A stretch of 64,000 bases of DNA from Eopsaltria australis (taxonomy: Eukaryota; Chordata; Aves; Passeriformes; Petroicidae), in the NCBI GenBank assembly GCA_034509425.1, contig JAVTVJ010000040.1, positions 7,641,001 to 7,705,000 of the forward strand, read 5' to 3'. Below the pieces are notes generated by a model. It searched no databases, was not told the origin of the DNA, and saw nothing but the letters and a program-made list of their open reading frames with translations. Of the stretch, positions 1 through 12,406 are shown piece after piece; the first letter of the stretch is position 1; each line of letters starts with the position of its first letter. The position numbers and the translations under genes are program-made.

Positions 1-3000
1 AAGACAGAGAAGATGTGCAATGCATCTAGGCTGTTCACAGCAGAGACATCAGTGTGCCTGTCTCCTCTACGTGTTTATTCCAAAATTGAGTATGAATTGC
101 TTCTAATAGGAGTAAAAGCCCAGAAGACCAATTTGACACAGCTCAATTAGTTTATTGATCAGAGCTATGAAACCACAGCCAATCAAACCCATAATGTATG
201 TGTTACCAACCTCTGCTGGGCTCTTCCAGTGGCTATGTTGAAGCAAAGCATATTTTTCTTGTGTTGAGTTACATGAATAGCTTTGTTGTTATGAAGAAAA
301 TCTGCAGAAAAAAAGGTATCATCCTTTTGACACTTATCAAAGAATGAAGTATTGCTGGCAATTTAAAGATACAGTGATATTTATTATTTGTAATTTTTTG
401 TAATTTGGACTATACAAAGCCTTATTGAAACTTTTTTTTCTGCTAGAGCTTGAGAATCATCAGAGTAATAGACAATTTACAATCAACAGCAGAAAGGGCT
501 TTATCGATCAATATTTAAAAACAGCTTAGCTAACAAAAAATGCTATTTGATACTTGTACAGGTGCAGATTAGGCAATTTCCTGCAGGACCTGCAGGACAG
601 GCAGATTTTACAGGTAGAGTTTTTGTCATTTTTGCATGTTTTAGTAATGGGTCATTTCCCTCTTCAATACTATTGACAAGGTAATACATCTGCTAATGAT
701 AAAAGTTTCCCAGTAATTTCTAGCCTATGACTCCTTCTAGTTGCTGAAAATATCATCAAACCTTTAAAATATTTGTGTTCATGTTATATGTAGGCTGGTT
801 TGTACGTTTCTTTATTTGGGAGAGTTCTAGCTGAAATAATCCAGAAATTTTCAGAGGACAACACTAATAATATTTTACACATTTTAAAAGTAATCTTAAA
901 GATATCTCATTAGATCTCTGTTCTATGGAACTAGAACTAGACATTTGTCAGGTTGATTTCAGAGGTAAAAAGAAATTTATTTTTAATTTATTTTTAGCTG
1001 ATTTTATGAAAACTTCTCCAAATTTGAATAAAATATAAAGTTTTGAAGTGTTATTAACTTGATTATGTATGACTTGATAAAACTAATTTTTTCTGACCTC
1101 TGAAGATGCTGCTGTTTCTACTTCTTAGTTACCTCCTGAGCTATAGCCGTGTCCCTGCCACTCCAGGCATGCTCCATCCTGGGGATTCAGATGTTTAGGA
1201 GAATATTCCTGGTTACAAAAATATTCCTCTGTCAGGGGTGTTGTGGCTCCAGACTCTGCAACTGAGTTGCCATGTTTACAATCAGCTCCGACTAATGAGG
1301 AAACATTCTAGGAAAGAGGTTTAGCTGACTGGACAGGGAAGGTAGGAAGGAATAGAATAGATTAATAAAAAGTGAAAGGAGGAGATTAGACAAGGAGGAG
1401 GAAAGGGAGAGACAGAAGGAACAGGAGAGGGGAATGAAGATAAGCTAAGGAGAAGATGAGTTGAGAATAGTTCAAAACCACTCTTTCAGAAACCGAGCAA
1501 TTCTTTGATCACACCGCTAGATATTCCTTTGTCATATAACAAACTGCTGCCAAGCTGCCAGCTGCATGGTTCTGTCCCTCTCTGCATGGTGATCCATACA
1601 GACAAGAACAACTTTCTGCAGGGATGGCCTAATCTTTCCTTTCAAGCATTAGATTGCACTGAGTTGTATATCTGAATCCTTTCTTGATCCTGTGAAGGGG
1701 AGAAGAGAGGAAGCTCATGAGACAGGTTCCTTTGGGAAAACACTTTGATTAATATACGCACAGGCTTCCACAGAAAACTTTATTTCCATCACTTCCTGAC
1801 TTTTGAGAAACTGATCTACAATTTTAATACTTTTAGCAACAGTTTTGGTCATAATATATGTATATCTGTGCAACTGCATTCTCCTTGAAGTTAGCCTTTG
1901 CTAATTTGTGCAAAGATCTGAATTTTAGGCTCCTCTTTTAATTAAAGTAATTTTGTACTCTTTTGAGATTTTTTTCCTCTGTTAAAGTACCTTGAAAAAT
2001 CATGTTTTTCACTGACCTATTTTATGATTGAAATATTATTCTTTGCAGGTATGCTTGCCTACACTACAGCATTCACTTCTAATAAACATACCCTCACAAA
2101 TTCACAATTTTTCTGCTGGACTGCTTTCAGCTTCTTGCATGAATGCAAAAGTAGCAGTCCTGCTGTACCAGTCAGACATACATTTTTAGGGGAACTGACA
2201 TTGAAGAGAGTTAATTGTGTTTAAGTTCATCTTAGGAAAGCCTATTGAAAAACAGGAACATAATCAAGTCACAATTAGAAGAGCAACTGGCTAAATCTCT
2301 TCCATTAAAAAAGCAGTAAGAAAGCATCACATGGAAATCCATTATTAATGAAATAATGCATAGAGTACAGAGGAGTAATTTGTAAATTGTTTTTAAAATT
2401 TCAATATTTTCATATAATAAGACAGCCATACAGAAAACTTTTTAAAACAAATACTTTAAAATGTAAACAACCAAAAAGGAAAAAACAAGATTTCTTTACA
2501 ACAGATCATGTCAGTTAACAGGAATTTTTGCTCTTTAGTATATTTTTAAGGATGCAGTAGAAAAATGATGAAGGTGGAGTGATTTATAAAACTTTAAAAT
2601 AGTCATAGTACATATCTTTATATTATTAAAGACAGGGTTATTATTTGCAGTGACATAATAATAGACAAGGAAGAAAGTATGGTAGAATATCAGGAATGCT
2701 AAGGACAGAGGATGTCATTCAATTATCTCTCTAAGGCCTGTGGGATTGTCTTTTCCCTGTTTTGTTGTCGATGCCTGGTCCCTCCAGCTGTTCCTTTACA
2801 ACTTTGCCTCACTGTAGCACTTTTAGATATTTTTCTGCATGCCTCTCCCAGGGATCAGGAGTCTCAGAACAATCATAATCCCTGACATAATGTGGGAGTC
2901 TCAGAATGAGGACAGAATCGCTGCATACAAATCAGGATGGCTGGTGAGCCTGCACAGCATCCATCTATCACGCTGTGCTTCCACAGGGCTGCAACATATA

Positions 3001-6000
3001 TCTCACACTAACCACATTCATGGGGCTTTGTCAGCTGTCATGTTAGTATTTTGCCTATAATTTTTAAAATATAAAAGGTGAATATTAGTCTGAATTGCAA
3101 AACGTTTCAAGAAAAATAAATTGAAGGGACTAACTAGAGGTTTAGGCAGCAAAACATGATCTATGACTTCTGAAGCAAAGATGATACAGCCAAGTTTCTG
3201 TAGTGTTGTACAATTTTCTTCGCCAGTATTTATGAGAGAAAAAGGCTCTTTCTTTTTAGCCAGACAGTTTTTAATGGCAGCATTTTGTGATACTTGAAAG
3301 TTTTCTATTAGCCCCTATTTTGTTCTCAGACTCCTTGAGATCTCCAATAGAGACCTTCTAGAAAATGAATGAGGAAACCTTCCAATATGAAAATCTACCA
3401 ATTTTTATGATGATTACAGAAAGATGCTGAGGTGAATTAGAACTTATTAGCTTCAGTGCCACCTGCTGGGAAGCAGTCATTTTTATTGCTCTGGTTTTGT
3501 TGACTGATAATCAAATAGTTACCATTATTTCACTCAAGTCTGTTCTGCTCTTGTCAGATAATTATCCCTGCTTGGACAGAAATCTTATTAATCTGCACAT
3601 TTTTAAGATGCACTCTTTATGCTTGACAAAATGCCCTATATCATCTTCAGACCCAAGTGCAATGTTTGCTCATTATTCTGGATTATTGTTCCTCACTGAT
3701 TCACTCAGTCTAACAGTTTAATTTTTAGCCATGTTTGCATGTATTTTTCTTACTTTGATACGTACCATTCTTATAAGATACTTCTAATGAAGGAAAATAA
3801 TCCATTATGTATATTTTCTCTGCTTAAATGGTGTGTAAAAACCTAATGTACAATTTCCTTTTCATGTTTAGCTTAGTTTTTTGTTTCCCCTAAATTTCTT
3901 CTGTCTTCTCTTTTTTCTGACCTTGCAGGTCATAGTTCTTTTAATTTCCCTTTGTGAAGCAGGTTTCTGGTACCTTTTGGAAATCAAAGCGTTGAGTTAG
4001 ATATAGGAGGGACATATGTCTTTCTTAATGGTCTCTGAATGCTACAATGTAATTGACTGCTATAATATACCACACCACAAGGAGGAATAATTTTTTGTGT
4101 AGGTGGTGCCCTATGGAAGCGCTACTTTACCTTATAGTGAAAACATACAGACTCTGTTGTCAAAGGAATAGGGGAAAGTTGATGAAAGGCACCAGGATGC
4201 ACCAGGAACCTGGAAAAAAAACTGCAGCAGTTCATCATACTGTTCAGAGTCTGAAGCCACATCTGACCTTAGTATAGGAGTTCCCAAAATTACTGTCCCA
4301 TATCTCCAGTCCTAGGTATTGCATCTCATCCCAGCTGGGAGCTCTGCCAGTCTGGCACAGTGGAGCTCAGTGCATTGGGCAGTTGATTGCAAACTGAGTG
4401 CCTCAGAGACTGGACTCGCATGACCCTGGCAGCAATGCTAAAGACACAGGCCAGATAAGCCCAAGGAGAACACGGTCTAGCTATATTGCTTTTAATACCT
4501 GCTGTACCTCAAAGCACATTTTAAAGGAGTGCATAATCAGAAACAGTGAAATAGAACAACAAAAGGAAGATTTTCCAACTGAATACGTGCCTCAGTGAGT
4601 GCTACAGCGCTATGACAGCAGACATCTGGTGTGGATCTGCTGTCAGCTGGTGATTACCACGTTTTTCATCCTTAGTGACAGAGAGATTCCTCGTATCTTC
4701 AAATTGAAGCAATTAAATCTCAGGTGTGATTGGTACAAACAACATCTTAAAAGCACGCCATGATCATACCACCTTGATGTTCTACTGATTATTTCAGTAC
4801 ATCACCTTTCTAGGGGAAGGCCATTCATTTTACTGTCGATCACACCTGTACTCAGCTATCCAAGAGGGAGTGGCTATGCTCATAGAGGTTATTGGGTATT
4901 TTTTTCAGATTAATGAGTTTCTGTACCATAAAAAGATTTATAACATAGCTGAAAACAAGAAGGGAGTATTCCCGTAGTAAAGTGGCAGTATTTATTCCTA
5001 TTATTCAGTGAAATCTGCATATATTCAAATGCTATTTTTCAAGTAAATCCTTCGACATTCTGTCCATCAACCACTGACTCTTAGAGCTGCATATAAACCT
5101 TACTTAACCAGAGGAAAGGATGGTGATTTGTTGTACTTCGATTACTAGCTGTAATATTTATAGTGCTTATGGATTCATACATGAATATTTTAAAGTTGCA
5201 CTAGGCATTTCAGAATTTGAAAACATTTTGTATCACACTATTAAAAACAGATGTCTAATATTTCCTTCTCATTCACAGTTTTGGGGACAGCAGGCACAAT
5301 CTTTCCTAGATTCCTCTAGATGACAAGCACATAAACTGGATGAATCTTGTGATACAGCAATTTGTGCTGACAGACTGTCCGAAAGAAAAAAGACTGAAAA
5401 TAGATACTTCCTGCAAATATTATAAATCTGAAATGTATTCTTTTTCAAAGCCACTATCACAATTCCTGAATGTCTATAAGTTTCTAATATTTAGCATTCT
5501 CTTTGTCCCATTGTACATAGAATCAAGCTCTTACAGAATTACACAGCTTTCTAGCATTGCTCTAGTGCTAACAAGATGGAAATACTTCATACTAAAGGGC
5601 AGTCTTGTGCCTCGGATACCTGGGGCCAATTACATTGAACAATCACAGCTTACTGTGATTTAAAACAGGAATCAATGTCACTGAACATTTTAAGGGATCA
5701 GGGTCTATGCTGATAATTAATTCAGTCTATGAGTGTTTGGTATTTTCTCCTCCACTGGATCTTCTGAATTTGGAAGACCTGAGCTAGTTCTAAACACAAT
5801 TAAAATGGTCTCAGAAAATTCATAAAGAATCATTTGCCCTGACTGTTCAGGAAAAGAAAGCACTAAGGTTTCACTCGAATGCCTTTAATATTGGCTTCTG
5901 TCAGGATTTCCTGCTTGTCAAGAAACTTAATTTTTAGGAACTCAAACAGGAGCAACCTGAAATCCTCTTTGAATGCAAGAGAAACCAGCTATCTTTTATC

Positions 6001-7489
6001 TATCATCTTCTAAGGGATTTGCATGCAATACATTTTTTGCTATTAGAAATTATGCTTCTCTGATAAGATATAATACAATCTGAAAAAGGCTGCAACCACA
6101 ATTTACAATACCATAGTCATAATTTTCTAACTTTTCCAGTCAGCTTGATCTGTTTATTTTCTCTATACATCAAAGAATATCCTTTGATTATAGATTTTGC
6201 AGTTGCTTTTACGTAGGTACTCTAAAAGCCTGACTGACAGCTCCAGAGTCAGCACAGCACACTTAAGAATAAATAAAGTTTTAATTAATTACCAGTCACA
6301 GTATGCTAAATTTTTCACCATATGTTTACTATTTGCTATAAAAACTGCTCTAATTTAACAGTATAAACCTCATTGGACTACTAAAGATCAGCTTCAGTTG
6401 GGAACAGTGACACTCAGCAGGTTTTGCATTAATCCCTTGGATTTGCTAGGTATTCATCCCTGTACTTTTAATATGTGCTGGAGAACATTAGTTAAGTTTG
6501 TGGCAGAGTGGCTACCTGTGACTTCAGGCTGGTTCCTTAAGTCATATGTCCTTTTTAATTTTGAATGATGGAAATGACAAGTATATGTTCTGACATATTT
6601 GGGCCTAGACATGCTGCCTCCATCTTTTTTGTTTACTCCTAATATCTTTATGCTTGCTAATCCAGAGAATCTTAAAATCTGAAAAGAAAAATAAATGAGA
6701 AATTTGCAGAAAGTCATGCAATTCTTTCTGTTTCCTTTGGCTGTGAGTGGAAAAACCCTGAGATCTCCCATGCCAGATGAAGCACTTGACATCAGCCCAA
6801 GAAAAAGAAGGCATATATGCTACCTCTCCTCTAATGGTGGGCACTGGTCTTGCACCTGTAGTGCACAGTCTGAAGTGTTTTGAGCAGCTTATTTTGGCAG
6901 CTTTCTGCTTGTAACCAAGTCATTTAAGCAATCCTACTCTGCTATGCGCCATCACATCTCTAGCCCTGCTGCACTGCCCAGAGGAATTTGGTTGGGTTGG
7001 ATGATAGGATTATTGTTCCCCACTCCGGCTCTCCTTAAACAACCATGCCACCCTTCAGACAGCATAACTGAGTAGGAGGAATATCTGCCTTTTAGCTCTT
7101 GCAATTTGCAGCCTATGATTTCAGCATGAACAGCTACTGTCAGGAGTGTGGAATAACGAGGCAGCCTGCACACTTCAGCAGCAGAAGCGCACCTAATGCA
7201 GCAATGCCTGCTTCTTTCCAGGAGAGCAGCCACACAGAGCCCTGAGATGACTCAGAGCCCTATTTAAAACTCTGCTACCAGCAGCAGTATTGAAATATAG
7301 TTGCCATGATTTAAAAATACTTACTGTTGAAAGTATTTGATTCGAGTTTTACTAACGAGAGAGGGTGAGGCCAGATAATTCTCTGAACATTCTTGAAGGC
7401 AAATGAGGGAGGTACCCAGTGCTGCATTGAGCTGAATCAGTGATGGTGCCAAAAAGCAGCTACTTTGCATTGACCTTTTAGGAAAATCT
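1..7489. other. anonymous flanking DNA, no gene seen
   Basis: AT-rich sequence in which I see no exon, RNA gene or recognisable interspersed repeat. Open frames are short, start at arbitrary ATGs and have no splice context or biased codon use. The only compositional features are a polypurine tract near 1.33-1.47 kb and small inverted or direct repeats (an 8-bp-arm palindrome at 5641-5660 and a 9-bp direct repeat at 581-598). If the minus-strand exon at 12.3 kb is the end of a gene, this stretch is downstream intergenic DNA. Confidence 0.6.
1330..1472. repeat. polypurine (GA-rich) tract
   Basis: About 140 bases in which purines dominate the plus strand, with repeated GGAAGG, GGAGGA, AGGAGG and GAGAGG words and few pyrimidines. 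It is a degenerate low-complexity purine tract, not a clean microsatellite. Such tracts can form H-DNA in principle, but nothing here shows that it does. Confidence 0.6.
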
Positions 7490-7875
7490 GAAGATCCAAG
7501 GGCTGGAGCACCTTTCCTACGAAGACAAAATGAAGCAGTTGGAGTTGTTCAACCTGGTCCTACAAAGAAGCTGGAGAAGGACATTTTGCAAGCGAAATCA
7601 GTGACAGGACAAGGTTGTAATGACTTTAAGCAGAACGGGGGTAGGTTGAGATTATATAATAAGAAGAATTACTTACTTTGACAGTAGTGAGATGTGAGAA
7701 CAGGTTACCCAGCAAAGCTGTGAACACCCCATTCCTGGAAATGTTCAAGACCAGGCTGGATGGGGCTCTAAGCAGCCTGTTCTAGTAGAAAGTTCCCTGC
7801 CCATGGCAGTGGAGTAGGAACTAGGTGATCTTTAAGGTCCCTTCCAACTCAGAACATTATTTGATTTTACAATCG
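7490..7875 (+). mobile_element. CR1 LINE 3' fragment, diverged
   Basis: Plus-strand remnant of a CR1 retrotransposon, the dominant LINE of birds. The order of motifs follows the CR1 3' end. First comes GGCTGGAGCACCT followed by the GAAGACA...TGAAGCAGTTGG block. Then comes the ACCAGGCTGGATGGGGCTCT...GCAGCCTG block, and finally GGTGATCTTTAAGGTCCCTT with CCAACTCAGAAC and a degraded ATT-TGATTTTA tail. The middle is heavily diverged and partly missing, and there is no ORF. The typical 5' truncation and divergence make it an old, inactive insertion. Confidence 0.88.
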
Positions 7876-10800
7876 TAATTCCAAGCAAAGGAAGAGATTC
7901 AAGATGAAAACGTAGGCTGATTTCCTTTTCTTTATATTTTTAGTCTGGCAAAACTGCTTCCATTTTACTGTGTTTTGCAGTTAGTCTAGTTCTAGTAATA
8001 ACTGGTCTTTTATAAATAAATTGGTGTTCAACAGACCTGAAAAATGTTTTCAAACTTACCGAGTGTACTAAAGGCTCTGTTTTGGGGGACAGCTGCAAAA
8101 CAAGCAACTGTGTCTTATAATAATAATTACTCCAATTTTGTTCTATCAGCGGGTCAGCCTACATGGGGAACCTTTGAACACCTCCATCTGTTTTTGGTCA
8201 AGACATTATTTGAATGAGGTCAAGATTTCACCCATAGTGGCTGCTTTTCTTCATTCCCTGCTCAAAACCTGGAAGACTTAGAAATTTCCTAGAGGAAAGA
8301 GAGCAGCTGATCTGCTCCTGTGTTTGACTTCTTGCTGATTCAAAGTTGGTAAGTTTTCAGGAAAGTTCACACTGGCAAACCTCCTTGCAACTATTTAGCA
8401 ATTCATTGCATATTCATGAAACACTAAATATATTTTAGGTCCTGATGCTTCATTAACAAAACAAGAAAACAGACTGCATAATTCACCCAATATTTTAAAT
8501 AAACCCACCAAGGCATTTTAAAGAGCTGTTTTTCCCCCTCACTCATTATTTTTAAAATAAGCTCATCTCAGGTTTGCATATCATTGTATTTTTTTACTCT
8601 TTTGCATATTTTAGCTTGTTTTGAGGTTCTGAGTGAATCCCTTCTTTCTGCCAAGAAACAAATTAAAAATCATTGGGTAAAAATATATTAAGAATTCCAT
8701 GCATAGATATCCTCATTACCAATATCAAAGTTCATGTTCTCAGAATTGATAATCACCTGAAAATCTTACTTGCTTTTATGTTTCTTGAAAAGAGAGGTTT
8801 AGATTGTAAAAAAATGTGAAACCAATCTTTTTTTCCTTCTCAGTTAAATTTCCAGGAGCTCAGAGCATTTGGCTCTTCTGTTTGCCATTCTTCTCTGTGG
8901 ATAACAGGGTCCTCTTTCTGTAACCCTCACCCATGCTAAAATCAATGATGTACTTCTCTAAGCATGATCAGCTGTATCAGATCTCACTGAAGAGACTGAA
9001 GATTCTCTCAGAATGTTTCAGAGTTATTTAACTGTAGTTTTGCACTCCTCTCCTCTTGACTGCATCAAGGCAGCATAACTATATTGGGGTACAAGGCATG
9101 AAGTCTTCATGGGTGATATGAAATACTGCAGATTATTTTCTGTACCAATAAAGGCTTCATAGCTGTCATGTGGGCTGTAACAGTATTTACTGTCTAATTT
9201 TCAAGGTTTTGGTGACAAGTTCTTTTGTTGCCAAATTACCTAAATGGTCATCACAGATTATCAGGATAAACCATAGTCAATAAGTGATCTTCTTCAACAC
9301 TTTGCACTAGGGACAAAATTTTTGTATTTGAAGGACAAAACTCTGTTAGGTTGGTCTGAGATTTTGGATTTAGCTGCTCAGGGACTATCAACAACCACCA
9401 ATGTCCTCACCTTTTCATTCAAATGGAAAAATTAAGACAGCAATTAAAAAATACAGCGACACATACAACAGAGCTAAGGGTAAAAAAAAGGAAGTGTTAC
9501 TAAAGCCTGACACATCTCCAGACATGCTTCTCCTCCTGGGAAAAGACTCAGAGAATGAACAGAATGAACAAACAACACATGACAAATGTATAATATATTG
9601 AGTGCCTTAGTAATTAGAAGATGACTGTGAGTCATTGATGTGATGTGGTCAGGAAAAAAAAAGACAACCAAAATTGAAAGATGCAGCAATTCAGGGCAGA
9701 TAGGTAATATGCCAATAGAGGCAGCAATAGCATACCCAGTTCAGGTCCCCATGTTTATCAAAGGTTATGTTAAAGTACAGCCGACACAGCAAGAGGCTGT
9801 GAGACACTCAGGGACATTAATTTATTTCTTTAATTTATTTCTTCCAAGAAGACAAATATAAAAATCTGAACTATTTAGGTGAGTCAAATCCTACCAGATA
9901 CGGTTGCTCTGGACAAGTACATAAGAAGGTCAACCACAAATTTAGGAAAGCTAAAAGCATTTTCATCTGTGCTGCCACAAGACAAATGAGTCAAAAATGG
10001 CTAATCAATCAATTTGAGGCAGAATTTAGGAGCAAGTTTCTAAGATTTGGGGCAGTGCATTTCTAAACCACACTTTTGTGACTGGAAAAGGGGAAGCAAG
10101 GAGCATAATCAGCTTTAACAGAATACATTTAAGAAAGGGTTTACCTGACAAAATGATGACTGGACCTGGTGACCCAGACTGATCTAGTTCCATGCCTCTA
10201 TTTTGTAGTCATATTTCTTGACAAACTAAACACAGGCTCCAATATATCACAAAAATGAGTACTGTGTAAGGGAGGAGAATATACAAGGACAGACTATAAA
10301 TAGATAAACTATTTTAGTTTTCCTTCTTTAAATTGCATTTCTTCATAAAAATTTCTATAATTTTTATCATTTTCTATTTTTTCTTCTTTTTTTTTAAGCC
10401 AGTCATTCAAAGATACTTATTTTAAGGCATTCTGAGCCCCAAATGTATCACTTTTTCAAACTTAAATTAATTATTTTGATAGAAAATACTGCTTCTTCTT
10501 ATAAACCTTGTCTCTCTCATGACCTTAGACTGCTATAAAAGCACTACTACTCAATAACTTAGGAACATAATTCAATTTTCAGGAGACCCATCTGCTTAGG
10601 TTATGTCTGTGCTAGAGAAGCTTGCTGGGTAGCTCAGAGGCTATCTGTGACCACAGAAAAAATTTAATTTATTTTGCAACAGAAAAAATTAAAACACTCT
10701 GACAAGGATAAATTTGGTGTCAGCAAAAACATGCACCATATTGTCCTCTAACAAAAGAAGAGTCATGATGTTCTGGAAAGTCAGTGACTGTTATTATGGA

Positions 10801-11639
10801 AAAGAGGATGTTGAGACGTACATTATAATTTGACTGAAATAAAAATGCTCAATATGAAATGTTTTACAAGAGACTTATCTGTAAGATAGGAATTCTCACA
10901 CTCACAAATGGGATAACAGTTTCATGAGGATGTTTCAAATGAATGGAACCAAACAAATTCCAAATTCCAAATTAACCTTGGATTTTAATAAAAGAAGCTA
11001 AGTTCTTCACTGGGTTTATCTGGGAGAAACTCCCATTCCTTCAGCAAAGCACAAGGGCATCTCTGTTAATCCTTTCTTTTCACACTTGCTGCTCATGCAA
11101 GTCCTGATGAAGACATTCTTTTCTGAATAGAAATTCAAGTAATTCTTCTGAGTGAGGGTAAAATCTTTATTTCACCTCACCCACTGCTGAATGTTAGCAT
11201 CAATGTCATTGATATGTGTGTGAGACTCAAACTCAACATATAGACAGCTTGAACAGTGAAATATCAGTGGCCTAAGAGCCACGTGTTTAAGACCAGCTGA
11301 TCAAAATCTTCTGCAATGGATTTAACACTGTAAGATTAGCTCTTCTGCAACTCGGCAACAGGTTACAACTCCCTCCCCTAAAATGGAACCCATGTTCTCC
11401 TTTTGCATTTTTCATGATGTAATCTCAACTTCTTTCACAAAGCCAAATTTTGCATCAGTCTTCTATTAATCAGCTACCACTTCTTCAAATATCCTAATCT
11501 ATCCACAGATTGCTACAAAGTTTTGCATTGTTCATTTGTCCAGCAGCAGCTTTGGCATAAATGTTGAATACAATGATAATATGGCACAAGATTTCACACC
11601 GTTACATCTTTGTTAGAACTTCCTCAGACTGATGAATTT
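7876..11639. other. anonymous flanking DNA, no gene seen
   Basis: I find no supported exon, RNA gene or known repeat here. AT-rich with short open frames only. A reverse-strand AATAAA at 11166-11171 is one possible distal polyadenylation signal for the minus-strand gene ending at 12261, but isolated hexamers are expected by chance in this composition. Confidence 0.5.
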
Positions 11640-11649
11640 GATCACAGCC

Positions 11650-11655
11650 TTTATT
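11650..11655 (-). terminator. candidate polyadenylation signal (AATAAA)
   Basis: On the minus strand this reads AATAAA, about 0.6 kb downstream of the tandem TAG stop at 12258-12263. It is the first clean AATAAA I find after that stop, so it could end a 3' UTR of about 600 nt. AATAAA is common by chance in AT-rich DNA, so this is a position-based inference only. Confidence 0.3.
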
Positions 11656-12260
11656 GGAAAAAGCAATTTTAGCTCTTGATTTTTAGGTGTCCTAAGTGAG
11701 TAATTGCATGTAAAACATGCAAGTGTAGTGAACATCTAATTTGCATGTGAAATGACCCCTGTGGCCTCTGAAACCTTCACCTGCAGATGGTGTATGTGGA
11801 ATGAATAATTGCGCATGCAAATGGATGGTGACCATTTTCACATTCAGAAACACAACATACACATCAGTAATTCTAACTGCAGGCTTAGCTGGCTTGAAAT
11901 CAAGTAGGTGGTATTTCATACAGACCTGAACTTATTGCACAGAAATGATCAGCAACAGATGAATGCAGATGAAAATGTAATTTTTAAAATTAATTGGACT
12001 CCTGGTCAGCAAATGAGGTGTGATATATATAAATGTCAGAGTAGAAAATAAAAGGTAAATGTTTAAGGAAAGTTATTGCGGCATAGTAATCACAAGTGAA
12101 GCTAAAAATGGAGAGCCCTCAATCCAGTAGATTGCCACAATGAGCAATGACAGAGTGCTTAGGTCAATAGAAAACATTGAAAAATATAAAAAGAATGTTT
12201 TGAATAAATAAAAAACACCAAAACTGAACTATTGGATGTTAAAGTTCAATTTATAGGCTA

Positions 12261-12406
12261 CTACTGGTTCGAACATCGCGTGTAGTACTTGTTCTGAATA
12301 CAGTGGGAGTCTCTACATTTTTTGCAGGTAGGTGCCTGGAAAGGGTTGAGGTTTTTCATCTTCTGGTAGAGATACCCCATGTCATCAATTATGTCGATGA
12401 CAAGCA
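12261..12406 (-). CDS. terminal coding exon of an unidentified minus-strand gene
   Basis: The minus strand shows a 3' splice site (TCTGTAATTATTTCAG) followed by an open frame entered with two bases of a split codon. The frame has 47 complete codons and then TAG, with a second in-frame TAG directly after it. The translated tail begins LVIDIIDDMGYLYQKMKNL and ends with four cysteines spaced C-x2-C-x4-C-x8-C, then SNQ and the stop. Roughly 60% of third codon positions are G or C although the surroundings are AT-rich, and three CpGs survive (in ATCGAC, ACGCGA and TTCGAA), which suggests selection. The four cysteines could form disulphides in a secreted or luminal protein, or bind zinc. I do not recognise the family. 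Upstream exons must lie at higher coordinates. A single-exon gene is unlikely because no start codon precedes the frame in context. Confidence 0.72.
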
